Below are positions 28,468 through 37,797 of a stretch of DNA of 64,000 bases, in pieces (positions within the stretch are counted from its first letter, which is position 1; each line of letters begins with the position of its first letter). The notes beneath the pieces are model-generated. The model was not told the origin of the DNA. It was given only the letters and a program-made list of their open reading frames with translations, and searched no databases. A program made the translations under genes and the position numbers. Source of the stretch: Bacillota bacterium (GTDB lineage Bacteria > Bacillota > Clostridia > Oscillospirales > Ruminococcaceae); contig JAEZYS010000002.1 in the NCBI GenBank assembly GCA_023418925.1, positions 1 through 64,000 on the forward strand. Reading direction: 5' to 3'.

Positions 28468-30129
28468 ATGAATAGTAATTCTATAAAATTTGGTACACAT
28501 AACGCTCCTCACCGTGCATTATTTCATGCACTTGGAATGACAAACGAAGAAATGTCACGTCCTATGATCGGAATTGTAAGCTCATATAATGAAATTGTTC
28601 CAGGTCATATAAATATTGACAAAATTGTTGATGCTGTTAAGCTTGGAGTAGCAATGGCAGGGGGAACGCCAGTTGTATTTCCTGCAATTGCAGTATGTGA
28701 TGGAATTGCTATGGGACACAAGGGCATGAAATACTCTTTGGTTACAAGAGATCTGATTGCTGACTCTACAGAAGCAATGGCACTTGCACATGGTTTTGAT
28801 GCTTTGGTTATGGTCCCTAACTGTGATAAGAATGTTCCTGGTCTTCTTATGGCAGCAGCAAGATTAAATATTCCATGTATTTTTGTAAGTGGAGGACCAA
28901 TGCTTGCAGGCCGTGTTGATGGTCGTAAGACAAGTTTTTCAAGCATTTCTGAAGCTGTTGGTGAATTTAATGCAGGAAGTATTTCAGCTGAAAAGCTTGA
29001 AGAATATGAATGTAAGACTTGTCCTACATGTGGTTCTTGTTCAGGTATGTATACAGCTAATTCTATGAACTGTTTAACTGAGGTTCTTGGAATGGGACTG
29101 AAAGGCAACGGTACAATCCCTGCTGTTTATTCTCAGCGTATTGAACTGGCAAAGCATGCCGGAATGAAGATAATGGAACTGCTTGAAAAGGATATCAAAC
29201 CAAGAGATATTATGACTGAGAAGGCATTTTATAATGCTTTGACTGTTGATATGGCTCTCGGTTGCTCTACAAACAGTATGCTTCATCTTCCTGCAATTGC
29301 ACATGAATGTGAAATTGACATTAACCTTGATATTGCTAATAAGATAAGCGAAAAAACACCTAACCTTTGTCATCTTGCTCCTGCAGGACATACTTATATT
29401 GAAGAGCTTGATGAAGCTGGTGGTGTTTATGCCGTTATGAATGAGCTTAATAAGAAAAATCTTCTTCATACTGATATTATTACTGTAACAGGAAAAACTG
29501 TCGGTGAAAACATAAGTGGATGTATCAATAAAAATACAGATGTAATCAGACCAATTGATAATCCATACAGCATAACAGGTGGTATTGCTGTTTTAAGAGG
29601 TAACCTTGCACCAGATAGCTGTGTTGTAAAACGTAGTGCTGTTGCATCGGAAATGCTTGTTCATTCTGGACCTGCAAGAGTATATGATTGTGAAGAAGAT
29701 GCAATGGAAGCTATTAACAGCGGTAAAATCAATTCTGGTGATGTTGTTGTAATAAGATATGAAGGACCAAAGGGTGGTCCAGGAATGAGAGAGATGCTTA
29801 ATCCTACTTCTGCTATTGTCGGAATGGGACTTGGAAGCACTGTTGCTCTTATTACTGATGGAAGATTCAGCGGCGCAACAAGAGGAGCTGCAATCGGACA
29901 TATTTCTCCTGAAGCTGCTGTAGGTGGACCTATTGGTATAGTAAAAGACGGTGACATTATATCAATTGATATTCCTGCAAATAAGATTACTCTTGAAATT
30001 TCAGATGATGAAATGAAACAAAGACTTGCTGATTTCAGACCTAAGACAAAAGAACTTAAGGGATACCTCAAGAGATATGCTAAGCTTGTTACTTCTGGTT
30101 CAAATGGAGCTATCCTTAATGATGAATAA
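28468..30129 (+). CDS. ilvD: dihydroxy-acid dehydratase
   Basis: Dehydrates dihydroxy acids in valine, isoleucine and leucine synthesis, using an iron-sulfur cluster. Cysteines expected to bind it are in PNCDKNVPGLLM and TCPTCGSCSGMYTANSMNC; GCSTNSMLHLPAIAHE and GRFSGATRGAAIGHISPEA are also diagnostic. The protein is 553 aa, normal. Start is the ATG at 28468 with TTGGAGG 7-10 nt upstream; an in-frame TTG at 28453 lies inside that site. No other branched-chain genes are nearby. Confidence 0.95.
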   Translation: MNSNSIKFGTHNAPHRALFHALGMTNEEMSRPMIGIVSSYNEIVPGHINIDKIVDAVKLGVAMAGGTPVVFPAIAVCDGIAMGHKGMKYSLVTRDLIADSTEAMALAHGFDALVMVPNCDKNVPGLLMAAARLNIPCIFVSGGPMLAGRVDGRKTSFSSISEAVGEFNAGSISAEKLEEYECKTCPTCGSCSGMYTANSMNCLTEVLGMGLKGNGTIPAVYSQRIELAKHAGMKIMELLEKDIKPRDIMTEKAFYNALTVDMALGCSTNSMLHLPAIAHECEIDINLDIANKISEKTPNLCHLAPAGHTYIEELDEAGGVYAVMNELNKKNLLHTDIITVTGKTVGENISGCINKNTDVIRPIDNPYSITGGIAVLRGNLAPDSCVVKRSAVASEMLVHSGPARVYDCEEDAMEAINSGKINSGDVVVIRYEGPKGGPGMREMLNPTSAIVGMGLGSTVALITDGRFSGATRGAAIGHISPEAAVGGPIGIVKDGDIISIDIPANKITLEISDDEMKQRLADFRPKTKELKGYLKRYAKLVTSGSNGAILNDE

Positions 30130-30147
30130 TAAAGAGAAGGTACAGAT

Positions 30148-30552
30148 ATGTTAGTAAAAAAATCGAGTTTCTCTAAAATATTTGGAATTATATTCTTAAT
30201 TATAACTCTTTTAATTCTTATAATCTGTACCTCTTTTTTGATTTATTTTGGCGGGCAGAAGAAAGTAGTAAATAACTTTTACACATCAATTGAACGTCAG
30301 GATATTGATATGTACACAGATTGTGTTATTTCAGATCAGGCTAGTACTTCAGATGAATATACGACATACTACAATACATGGAAGCAATCATTCGGAGAAG
30401 ATTTTAAAGTAAAATGTACTTTTATAAACAGAGTTTTTCCGGATAAATACATTGTAAATGTAACAGTATATAATAAGGAGAATTCAGAAGTTCTTAAAGA
30501 TGTTGAAATTCAGATGAGACGTGAAAATGGCAAGTGGAAGATTGTGCTGTAG
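30148..30552 (+). CDS. small membrane-anchored protein of unknown function
   Basis: A 134-aa protein with one N-terminal membrane helix (about residues 11-34) and an extracytoplasmic domain of about 100 aa. The domain begins KKVVNNFYTSIERQDIDMY and ends MRRENGKWKIVL, a layout reminiscent of NTF2-like (DUF4878-type) lipoprotein domains. I cannot assign a function. It begins 18 nt after ilvD behind AGAGAAGG and is followed by a strong terminator. Confidence 0.65.
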   Translation: MLVKKSSFSKIFGIIFLIITLLILIICTSFLIYFGGQKKVVNNFYTSIERQDIDMYTDCVISDQASTSDEYTTYYNTWKQSFGEDFKVKCTFINRVFPDKYIVNVTVYNKENSEVLKDVEIQMRRENGKWKIVL

Positions 30553-30564
30553 AAATTAAATAAT

Positions 30565-30611
30565 AAAACAATAACCTTGTTCTTTATAATAAAGAACAAG
30601 GTTATTGTTTT
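30565..30611. terminator. bidirectional intrinsic terminator
   Basis: A 22-bp perfect stem (AAAACAATAACCTTGTTCTTTA and its complement) with a 3-nt loop and terminal T/A runs, between convergent transcription units (the 134-aa gene and tRNA-Leu). Confidence 0.9.
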
Positions 30612-30617
30612 ATTATA

Positions 30618-30704
30618 TGGTGCCGGTGGCGGGGGTCGAACCCGCACGGTGTTTCCACCACAGGATTTTGAGTCCAGCACGTCTGCCAATTCCATCACAC
30701 CGGC
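30618..30704 (-). tRNA. tRNA-Leu (anticodon CAA)
   Basis: 87 nt including an encoded CCA. The acceptor stem GCCGGTG/CACCGGC is complete, the D arm carries TGGAATTGGCAGACG, the anticodon loop is C-T-C-A-A-A-A giving anticodon CAA (reads UUG), there is a long variable arm typical of class II tRNAs, and the T arm reads GGGTTCGACCCC. Discriminator A. Confidence 0.96.
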
Positions 30705-30769
30705 GCCATATTATTTTAGCACAGTAAATATATTTTGTCAATAGAAAGCATCTGTATACATTAAAAAAA

Positions 30770-31900
30770 TTATTGAATATTGCTATCTGGGGATTCAGGT
30801 GGAGTTTCAACATTATATTCATGTCTATGAGTTGTGATATATTCTTTAAGAATAATGTATAGTACTGACATTAAAGGTACTCCAAGCAATATTCCTGCAA
30901 TGCCACCAAGTCCTGCACCAAGAATAATAGAGAGAAGCACGAGAAGAGGAGGGAGACCTACACTTTTACCAACAACTTTAGGATAAATAAGATTGTTTTC
31001 TAATTGTTGCAGTATGATAATAAAAATTATAAACCATACTGCATCAATTGGCTTTACAAGCAAAAGAACCAAAGCTGATGGTATTGTTCCGATAATTGCT
31101 CCTACAACAGGAACAAGAGCAGTGATACATATCAATGTACTTATAAGCGGAGCATAATCAAAGCCGAAAATGGTCATTCCTATAAAACATAAAGCGCCAA
31201 GAATAAAAGCTTCAATGATTTGTCCTGAAATAAATTTTGAAAATGTCTCGGATACGATACGATAATACTTAGTAAGAATATCAAACTTCTTTTTAGGAAG
31301 CAAAGCTCCGAAAAATGATGAAGTCATTTCTTTGAGTCTTTCTTTATCAATAAGAATATAGATTGAAATGATAATTCCAATAAATGTATTTGTTACACCA
31401 AGAATAATATTTGATGTTATATTATAGGTTTTCTCAATAATGTTAGGTAGGTTAATACTTATTTTAGAAATCATATCCATAACATATTCCATTACTCCAA
31501 AGGTATCATTGTCGGCCAATTTTGTATAATAATGTGTAAAATTATCATAATACTGGTCAAAGTTATTGGAGAACAGAATAATACTATCTTTAATCTGAGG
31601 CACAACAAAAGTAATTATAGCAATGAATATTGCAACAAACAATAGATAAGTAATTGCTATTCCTAATCCATTCACCTTTCTGGGCTTTAGCTTTGGAAAT
31701 ATTTTAGAGATTAATGATTTGATTAAAATAACAGGTCTGTTAAAAATGAACGCCATTACAACACCTATTAACAGTGGTACAAGTAAACTTAATAAGCTTG
31801 AAATAGCTAATAATACTGAATCAAGCTTAATAAGTAAAGCAATGCATATAAAAATAATTACTCCGATTATTGCTAATTGTCTTATATTCTTTTTATCCAC
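30770..31900 (-). CDS. AI-2E family transporter (YtvI/PerM-like)
   Basis: A 376-aa polytopic membrane protein of the AI-2E exporter superfamily. About eight hydrophobic segments are visible, with the family landmarks RPVILIKSLISKIFPK near the N-terminus, FISGQIIEAFILGALCFIGM in the middle and QQLENNLIYPKVVGKSVGLPPLLVL toward the end. Members include Na+(Li+)/H+ antiporters and putative signal exporters, so the substrate is open. Start is GTG at 31900 behind AAAGGGTG. Confidence 0.88.
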   Translation of the reverse strand: MDKKNIRQLAIIGVIIFICIALLIKLDSVLLAISSLLSLLVPLLIGVVMAFIFNRPVILIKSLISKIFPKLKPRKVNGLGIAITYLLFVAIFIAIITFVVPQIKDSIILFSNNFDQYYDNFTHYYTKLADNDTFGVMEYVMDMISKISINLPNIIEKTYNITSNIILGVTNTFIGIIISIYILIDKERLKEMTSSFFGALLPKKKFDILTKYYRIVSETFSKFISGQIIEAFILGALCFIGMTIFGFDYAPLISTLICITALVPVVGAIIGTIPSALVLLLVKPIDAVWFIIFIIILQQLENNLIYPKVVGKSVGLPPLLVLLSIILGAGLGGIAGILLGVPLMSVLYIILKEYITTHRHEYNVETPPESPDSNIQ

Positions 31901-32031
31901 GTAATCACCCTTTCAATATATAATTTAATTTGATATATTTTAAATATATCAATATTTATAAATATTGTCAATAAAAATAAACAGAGTAATTATTATTAAT
32001 TAAATAATCAAATATAAATAAGGTATATTTA

Positions 32032-32060
32032 TTGACATTACAATACTTTTGTTGTAATAT
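32032..32060 (+). promoter_or_regulatory. sigma-A-type promoter of the lipoprotein gene
   Basis: TTGACA (32032-32037), 17-nt spacer, TAATAT (32055-32060), 44 nt before the ATG at 32104. Confidence 0.6.
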
Positions 32061-32103
32061 TATAACGCATATTTCATGACATAAAGCGGAATGAGGTAAT
32101 AAA

Positions 32104-32616
32104 ATGAAAAAGATTCTTACTATATTATTTGTTGTTATAATAATTGTAAGTCTGACATCATGTGATAGTTCAAAGAATATAACTGAAAATTCTGCAGTAT
32201 TATCTGAAAATGAGAAAAATGTTTTGCAAAGTACACATGATAATAATGCCAATAACATAATGTTTTATGCAAAAAAAGAAAATTGGAACTGCATCAATCA
32301 TTCTGAAGATGAATGGCTATACACTTCCTGGACAGTATACTATGATGGTACTGTTGAGAAATTTGATATGTTTAGTCAGAGTGAAGAGAAAAATAATATA
32401 ACATATACAATGAGTGATGAATCATTTAAAAAGCTAATGAAATCGTTGAACAGAAAATTTAAGAGCATAGATAAAGGTTCAAGTGCTTGTGATGGTACTG
32501 GCTGGACTATGATTTATTATAGTATGGAAAATACTGAAATACACGAGTTTGAGGGATACATATATAACATTACACCTCTTGAAGAAATTCAGAAAATACT
32601 TGAAGAAAATGATTAA
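32104..32616 (+). CDS. predicted lipoprotein of unknown function
   Basis: A 170-aa protein with a lipoprotein signal: basic MKK, hydrophobic core ILTILFVVIIIVS and lipobox LTSC (Cys at about residue 20). The mature part includes YTSWTVYYDGTVEKFDMFSQS and ends in an acidic helix. No family is recognised. GGTAAT precedes the start, a weak ribosome site. It has its own promoter and sits upstream of, but separate from, rpsL. Confidence 0.7.
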   Translation: MKKILTILFVVIIIVSLTSCDSSKNITENSAVLSENEKNVLQSTHDNNANNIMFYAKKENWNCINHSEDEWLYTSWTVYYDGTVEKFDMFSQSEEKNNITYTMSDESFKKLMKSLNRKFKSIDKGSSACDGTGWTMIYYSMENTEIHEFEGYIYNITPLEEIQKILEEND

Positions 32617-32669
32617 TAAGTGAATTAGTATATGCTTCAAATAAAATAACAAATTTATGAATAAAAAGC

Positions 32670-32698
32670 TTGACAAATGCAGAAAATGCATATATAAT
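32670..32698 (+). promoter_or_regulatory. consensus sigma-A promoter of the str operon
   Basis: Perfect TTGACA (32670-32675), 17-nt spacer and perfect TATAAT (32693-32698), 60 nt upstream of rpsL; as expected for a highly expressed ribosomal operon. Confidence 0.85.
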
Positions 32699-32757
32699 AA
32701 TTAAATGTGTGAGAGTTTACGCTCTTATATAAATTTTATAAGAAAGGAGTTAGATTA

Positions 32758-33183
32758 ATGCCTACATTTAATCAGTTGGTTCGTAAGGGCAGAGATGTAA
32801 TTGAAAAGAAGTCTACAGCACCAGCTCTTCAGAAGGGATACAATTCCAAGAAGAAGGTTGCTATCGACCAGAACTCACCTCAGAAAAGAGGCGTTTGCAC
32901 AGCTGTAAGAACTGCAACACCTAAGAAGCCTAACTCAGCTATGAGAAAGATTGCCAGAGTAAGACTTACAAACGGTAATGAAGTAACAGCTTACATTCCT
33001 GGTATCGGCCATAACCTTCAGGAACACTCTGTAGTTCTTATCAGAGGCGGAAGAGTTAAGGATCTCCCTGGTGTACGTTACCACATTATCAGAGGTACAC
33101 TTGATGCTCAGGGTGTAGCTAAAAGAAATCAGGCTCGTTCTAAGTACGGAGCTAAGAGACCAAAGGCTGGAGCAGCTAAGTAA
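32758..33183 (+). CDS. rpsL: 30S ribosomal protein S12
   Basis: A 141-aa S12, starting MPTFNQLVRKGR and holding the conserved loops TPKKPNSAMRKIARVRL (decoding-centre Lys residues) and GRVKDLPGVRYH. Streptomycin-related positions read wild type (TPKKPNSA). AGAAAGGAG lies upstream. First gene of rpsL-rpsG-fusA-tuf. Codon use is visibly richer in C-ending codons than neighbouring genes, as expected for high expression. Confidence 0.98.
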   Translation: MPTFNQLVRKGRDVIEKKSTAPALQKGYNSKKKVAIDQNSPQKRGVCTAVRTATPKKPNSAMRKIARVRLTNGNEVTAYIPGIGHNLQEHSVVLIRGGRVKDLPGVRYHIIRGTLDAQGVAKRNQARSKYGAKRPKAGAAK

Positions 33184-33356
33184 TAAGCCAAACTTATTAA
33201 AATTTGTAGAACTCATGAAACCACAGGGTTTATGTGGAGTATTCATTTAATATATATTGAATGCCTCTGCATTGGTCAACGTGTCATCGTAACCTAGAAA
33301 GTTTGTGGAATGAAACGAGTACCTATGATATCATTACTATGAAGGAGGGAAGTACT
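33184..33356 (+). other. rpsL-rpsG intercistronic region
   Basis: 173 nt without a gene. It contains short complementary stretches, for example GGTCAACGTG near 33276 facing the CGTAACC that follows. In other bacteria S7 binds the rpsL-rpsG spacer to repress its own translation, so an autoregulatory structure is possible, but I cannot match the known site. Confidence 0.3.
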
Positions 33357-33827
33357 GTGCCAAGAAGAGGTAATATAGCAAAACGTGATGTTTTGCTTGA
33401 TCCTGTTTATAATTCTGAAATAGTAACACGTCTTGTCAACAACATTATGCTTGACGGTAAGAAGGGTGTTGCTCAGAAGATAGTTTACGGCGCATTTGAA
33501 ATTGTAGCTGAAAAGACAGGTAAGGATGCTTTAGAAGTTTTTGATCAGGCTATGGAAAACATTATGCCGTTGCTCGAGGTAAAGGCTCGCCGTGTGGGTG
33601 GTGCTACTTACCAGGTACCAATGGAGGTTAGACCTGAAAGAAAGCAGACTCTTGGATTAAGATGGTTAACATCATACTCAAGATCTAGAAGCGAAAGAAC
33701 AATGAAGGAAAGACTTGCTGCAGAAATCATGGACGCCAGCAATGGTACCGGAGGAGCTTGCAAGAAGCGTGAAGATACTCATAAGATGGCTGAAGCTAAT
33801 AAGGCTTTTGCACATTACCGCTGGTAA
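33357..33827 (+). CDS. rpsG: 30S ribosomal protein S7
   Basis: A 156-aa S7, starting PRRGNIAKRDVLLDPVYNSE and ending HKMAEANKAFAHYRW, the family's normal limits. It nucleates the head of the 30S subunit. The start is GTG at 33357, chosen because GAAGGAGGG lies 6-9 nt upstream and the mature N-terminus PRRG is invariant in the family. Upstream in-frame codons to 33261 do not resemble S7. Confidence 0.97.
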   Translation: MPRRGNIAKRDVLLDPVYNSEIVTRLVNNIMLDGKKGVAQKIVYGAFEIVAEKTGKDALEVFDQAMENIMPLLEVKARRVGGATYQVPMEVRPERKQTLGLRWLTSYSRSRSERTMKERLAAEIMDASNGTGGACKKREDTHKMAEANKAFAHYRW

Positions 33828-33903
33828 TTTCTTTACGATATATGACGTGACAATCGGAACACATTCTTAAATTATTTCCGATTATTATTTGGAGGAAAAA
33901 ATT

Positions 33904-35988
33904 ATGCCAAGAGATTGTTCACTTGAACAAACTAGAAATATTGGTATAATGGCTCACATTGACGCAGGTAAAACAACCACAAGTGAACGTATCCTGTTTT
34001 ATACTGGTATCAACCATAAGATAGGAGAAACTCATGATGGTTCTGCAACAATGGACTGGATGGAGCAGGAACAGGAAAGAGGTATTACAATTACTTCTGC
34101 TGCTACTACTGCTTATTGGAAAGGCCATAGAATCAATATTATTGACACTCCGGGCCACGTTGACTTTACAGTAGAGGTTGAGCGTTCACTTAGAGTTCTT
34201 GACGGTTCTGTAACTGTTTTCTGTGCTAAGGGCGGAGTTGAACCACAGTCTGAAACTGTTTGGAGACAGGCTGATAAGTATAATGTACCTAGAATGGCTT
34301 ATGTAAATAAGATGGACATTATGGGTGCTAATTTCTACAGAGTTGTTGACATGATGCATGACAGATTAAAGTGTAATGCCGTGCCAATTCAGATTCCTAT
34401 TGGTTCTGAAGATACTTTTAAAGGTATGGTTGACCTTGTAGAAATGAAGGCATATGTTTATTATGATGACCTTGGAAAAGATATCAGAGTAGAAGAAATT
34501 CCTGATGATATGATGGACAAGGCAAAAGAATACCATGAGGCACTACTTGAACACGTAGCTGAACAGGATGATGCACTTATGGAAAAGTATTTTGCAGGTG
34601 AAGAACTTACAATTGAAGAAATTAAAAAGGCTATCAGAATAGCAACACTTGCAAATAAAATGGTACCAGTGGTTTGTGGAACTTCATATAAGAATAAGGG
34701 CGTACAGAAACTTCTTGATGCTGTTATCGATTATATGCCTGCACCTACAGACATTGAACACATCAAGGGTATAAATCCTGATACTGGTGAAGAATGCGAA
34801 AGACCTTCATCTGATGAAGAACCATTTTCAGCTTTAGCATTTAAGATTGCTACAGACCCATTTGTTGGAAAGCTCTGTTTCTTCAGAGTTTATTCTGGTT
34901 TTGTTAACGCAGGTTCAACTGTTCTTAATGCAACTAAGGATAATAATGAAAGAATGGGACGTATTCTTCAGATGCATTCTAATCACAGAAAGGATATCGA
35001 AACTGTTTATGCAGGAGATATCGCTGCTTGTGTAGGTTTAAAGAATACAACTACAGGTGATACACTTTGTGATCCTAAGGCTCCGGTTATTCTTGAGTCT
35101 ATGGAATTCCCAGAACCAGTTATTCAGCTTGCTATTGAGCCTAAGACAAAGGTTGGCCAGGAAAAGATGGGTGTTGCACTTTCAAAGCTTGCTGAAGAAG
35201 ATCCAACATTCAGAACATGGACTGATGAAGAAACTGGTCAGACTATTATCGCTGGTATGGGTGAACTTCACCTTGATATCATTGTTGATAGAATGCTCCG
35301 TGAATTTAAGGTTGAAGCTAATGTTGGTGCTCCACAGGTTGCTTATAAGGAGACGGTTAAGCAGCTTGCTGATGTTGATCACAAGTACAAGAGACAGTCT
35401 GGTGGTAGTGGTCAATATGCTCACGTTAAACTTAAACTTGAACCTAACGTATCAGGCAAGGGATATGAATTTGTTAACGCTGTAACAGGCGGATCTATCC
35501 CTAAGGAATTTATTCCTGCTGTTGATAAGGGTATTCAGGGTGCAATGAAGGCTGGCGTTCTTGCTGGTTACCAGGTAGTTGACGTTAAGGCTACTCTTTA
35601 TGATGGATCTTATCATGAAGTTGACTCATCTGAAATGGCGTTCTCAATTGCTGGTTCTATGGCATTTAAGGAAGCTATGAAGAAGGCGAATCCATGTATC
35701 CTCGAACCAATTATGAAAGTAATTGTAATTGTTCCTGAAGATTATATGGGTGATGTAATCGGTGACCTCAACTCAAGAAGAGGTCAGATCCAGGGTATGG
35801 AAGCACGTCCTGGTGCTCAGCAGATTAATGCTCTTGTTCCTCTTTCTGAAATGTTCGGATATTCAAATGATCTCCGTTCAAAGACACAGGGTAGAGGTCA
35901 GTATTCTATGGAACCTGACAGCTACATTGAGGTACCTAAGTCAATTGCTGAAAAGATTATGTCTTCAAGAAATAAGGGTCAGGATTAA
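33904..35988 (+). CDS. fusA: elongation factor G
   Basis: A 694-aa translocation GTPase. G motifs: AHIDAGKTTTSERIL (G1), DTPGHVDF (G3), NKMD (G4); domain II begins near FSALAFKIATDPFVGKL and domain IV contains GSGQYAHVKL. Full length. Start is the ATG at 33904 just after TTGGAGG; the in-frame ATT-region start at 33889 overlaps that site. Third gene of the str operon. Confidence 0.97.
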   Translation: MPRDCSLEQTRNIGIMAHIDAGKTTTSERILFYTGINHKIGETHDGSATMDWMEQEQERGITITSAATTAYWKGHRINIIDTPGHVDFTVEVERSLRVLDGSVTVFCAKGGVEPQSETVWRQADKYNVPRMAYVNKMDIMGANFYRVVDMMHDRLKCNAVPIQIPIGSEDTFKGMVDLVEMKAYVYYDDLGKDIRVEEIPDDMMDKAKEYHEALLEHVAEQDDALMEKYFAGEELTIEEIKKAIRIATLANKMVPVVCGTSYKNKGVQKLLDAVIDYMPAPTDIEHIKGINPDTGEECERPSSDEEPFSALAFKIATDPFVGKLCFFRVYSGFVNAGSTVLNATKDNNERMGRILQMHSNHRKDIETVYAGDIAACVGLKNTTTGDTLCDPKAPVILESMEFPEPVIQLAIEPKTKVGQEKMGVALSKLAEEDPTFRTWTDEETGQTIIAGMGELHLDIIVDRMLREFKVEANVGAPQVAYKETVKQLADVDHKYKRQSGGSGQYAHVKLKLEPNVSGKGYEFVNAVTGGSIPKEFIPAVDKGIQGAMKAGVLAGYQVVDVKATLYDGSYHEVDSSEMAFSIAGSMAFKEAMKKANPCILEPIMKVIVIVPEDYMGDVIGDLNSRRGQIQGMEARPGAQQINALVPLSEMFGYSNDLRSKTQGRGQYSMEPDSYIEVPKSIAEKIMSSRNKGQD

Positions 35989-36016
35989 TTTCTGATTAAA
36001 ATTGTTGTTAAACTAC

Positions 36017-36045
36017 TTGAAATTATTTTTCATATCTGTTAGAAT
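36017..36045 (+). promoter_or_regulatory. promoter upstream of tuf
   Basis: TTGAAA (36017-36022), 17-nt spacer, TAGAAT (36040-36045), suggesting that tuf has its own promoter besides operon read-through. Confidence 0.55.
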
Positions 36046-36087
36046 ATAGAATATGAAATACTATTTATTTTAAAGGAGGATTTTCCA

Positions 36088-37290
36088 ATGGCAAAGGCTC
36101 ATTTTGAAAGAAATAAACCACACGTAAATATTGGTACAATTGGTCACGTTGACCACGGTAAAACAACTCTTACTGCTGCAATCACAAAGTTCCTCTCACT
36201 TAAGGGTTTTGCAAAGTTTGAAGATTATGCACACATCGATAAGGCTCCAGAAGAAAGAGAAAGAGGTATTACAATTAATACTTCCCACGTTGAGTATGAA
36301 ACTGACACTCGTCACTATGCTCACGTTGATTGCCCAGGACATGCTGACTATGTAAAGAACATGATCACTGGTGCTGCTCAGATGGACGGTGCTATCCTCG
36401 TTGTTGCTTCAACTGATGGCCCTATGGCTCAGACTAAGGAACATCTTCTCCTTGCTTATCAGGTAGGTGTACCTTATATCGTAGTATTTATGAACAAGGC
36501 TGATCAGGTTGATGATCCTGAACTTCTTGAACTCGTTGAAATGGATATCCGTGAAACACTTGACAAGTATCACTTTGATGGTGATAACACACCTATCGTT
36601 ATTGGTTCTGCTTACCAGGCTCTTGTTTCTGAATCTAAGGATCCTTCTGATCCTGTATATGAATGCATTCAGAAACTTATGGATGCTGTTGATTCATATA
36701 TTCCTACACCTGATAGAAAAGCAGACCTTCCTTTCCTTATGCCTGTTGAAGACGTATTCACAATCACTGGTCGTGGTACTGTTGCTACAGGTAGAGTTGA
36801 AAGAGGACAGCTTAGAACTGGTGACGAAGTTGAAGTTGTTGGTCTTAAGGATGAAAAGGCTAAAACTGTTGTTACTGGTATTGAAATGTTCAGAAAGATC
36901 CTTGATTACGCTGAGGCAGGTGACAATATCGGTGCTCTTCTCCGTGGTATTCAGAGAACAGATATCGAAAGAGGCCAGGTACTTTGTAAGCCAGGTTCTA
37001 TCCAGCCACACACAAAGTTTAAGGGTCAGATATACGTATTAAAGAAAGAAGAAGGCGGACGTCATACTCCATTCTTTAATAACTACAGACCTCAGTTCTA
37101 TTTCAGAACAACTGACGTTACAGGTGTTATCACACTTCCAGCTGATAAGGAAATGTGTATCCCTGGTGATAACGTTGAAATAGATGTTGAACTCATCACT
37201 TCAATTGCTATCGAAGAAGGACTTCGTTTTGCTATCCGTGAAGGCGGACGTACAGTTGGTTCTGGTGTTGTTACAAAGATTAACGCTTAA
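36088..37290 (+). CDS. tuf: elongation factor Tu
   Basis: A 400-aa EF-Tu that brings aminoacyl-tRNA to the ribosome. G1 GHVDHGKTTLTAAI, switch I ERERGITINTSHVEYE, G3 DCPGHADYVKNM and G4 NKAD are all present; the C-terminus ends GVVTKINA. A strong AAAGGAGG lies 7-11 nt upstream of the ATG. Codon use again indicates high expression. Followed by a terminator. Confidence 0.98.
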   Translation: MAKAHFERNKPHVNIGTIGHVDHGKTTLTAAITKFLSLKGFAKFEDYAHIDKAPEERERGITINTSHVEYETDTRHYAHVDCPGHADYVKNMITGAAQMDGAILVVASTDGPMAQTKEHLLLAYQVGVPYIVVFMNKADQVDDPELLELVEMDIRETLDKYHFDGDNTPIVIGSAYQALVSESKDPSDPVYECIQKLMDAVDSYIPTPDRKADLPFLMPVEDVFTITGRGTVATGRVERGQLRTGDEVEVVGLKDEKAKTVVTGIEMFRKILDYAEAGDNIGALLRGIQRTDIERGQVLCKPGSIQPHTKFKGQIYVLKKEEGGRHTPFFNNYRPQFYFRTTDVTGVITLPADKEMCIPGDNVEIDVELITSIAIEEGLRFAIREGGRTVGSGVVTKINA

Positions 37291-37308
37291 TCTTTTTTAT
37301 AGTTATAT

Positions 37309-37353
37309 ATATTGCGGTGCTATGAGTTTATGTTATAGCACCGCAATATTTTA
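37309..37353 (+). terminator. intrinsic terminator of the str operon
   Basis: 15-bp perfect stem ATATTGCGGTGCTAT / ATAGCACCGCAATAT, 11-nt loop, followed by TTTTA. Confidence 0.85.
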
Positions 37354-37371
37354 TATAAAAATGGTTGAAAT

Positions 37372-37404
37372 AAAAAAATCCCTGAACCAATAAGGTACAG
37401 AGAT
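37372..37404 (-). terminator. intrinsic terminator of the ferredoxin gene
   Basis: On the minus strand TCTCTGTACC, loop TTATT, GGTTCAGGGA (one mismatch, one wobble) followed by seven Ts. Confidence 0.75.
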
Positions 37405-37425
37405 CTTTTATGTATTAGTATTCAA

Positions 37426-37596
37426 TTAGTCAGCAGAAGGAGCTGATACAGGACAAACATCTACACAAGCGCCACAATCAATACAAGTATCTGCATCAAT
37501 TATATATTTGCCATCACCTTCTGATATTGCGCTTACTGGACAACCATCAGCACAAGCACCACATGAAATACATTCATCAGAAATTTTATATGCCAT
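37426..37596 (-). CDS. 2[4Fe-4S] ferredoxin
   Basis: A 56-aa clostridial-type ferredoxin. Two cluster motifs are complete: CISCGACADGCP (residues 9-20) and CIDCGACVDVCP (residues 38-49), each CxxCxxCxxxCP. It is a low-potential electron carrier, for example for pyruvate:ferredoxin oxidoreductase and hydrogenase. GGGAGG lies 8 nt before the ATG on the minus strand. It stands alone between two terminators and the purine leader. Confidence 0.95.
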   Translation of the reverse strand: MAYKISDECISCGACADGCPVSAISEGDGKYIIDADTCIDCGACVDVCPVSAPSAD

Positions 37597-37725
37597 AAAT
37601 GACACCTCCCATTTTATAAAGTGTTATTGTCATAACACATGTCATAAATACATTGTATCATATTTATAAAAAAAAGCAAGATATTATAGAAAAATATTTA
37701 TATAAAATTATTTTCTTGTAAAGGC

Positions 37726-37754
37726 TTGAAATTTGTTCTTGAATAAGTTAAAAT
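37726..37754 (+). promoter_or_regulatory. promoter of the purine cluster
   Basis: TTGAAA (37726-37731), 17-nt spacer, TAAAAT (37749-37754). It lies upstream of the leader ORF and attenuator before purE. Confidence 0.55.
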
Positions 37755-37797
37755 AGAAAGAGGAATGTTGTTTGATTTTGTCTATGGAGGTTATAAC

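Noticed and set aside
28605..30071. Several minus-strand ORFs of 100-170 aa opposite ilvD
   Set aside because: They mirror the codon pattern of ilvD and have no homology features or start sites.
34847..37042. Leu-rich plus-strand ORFs overlapping fusA and tuf in other frames
   Set aside because: Repeated Leu codons come from out-of-frame CTT/TTG within highly biased genes; no independent ribosome sites are visible.
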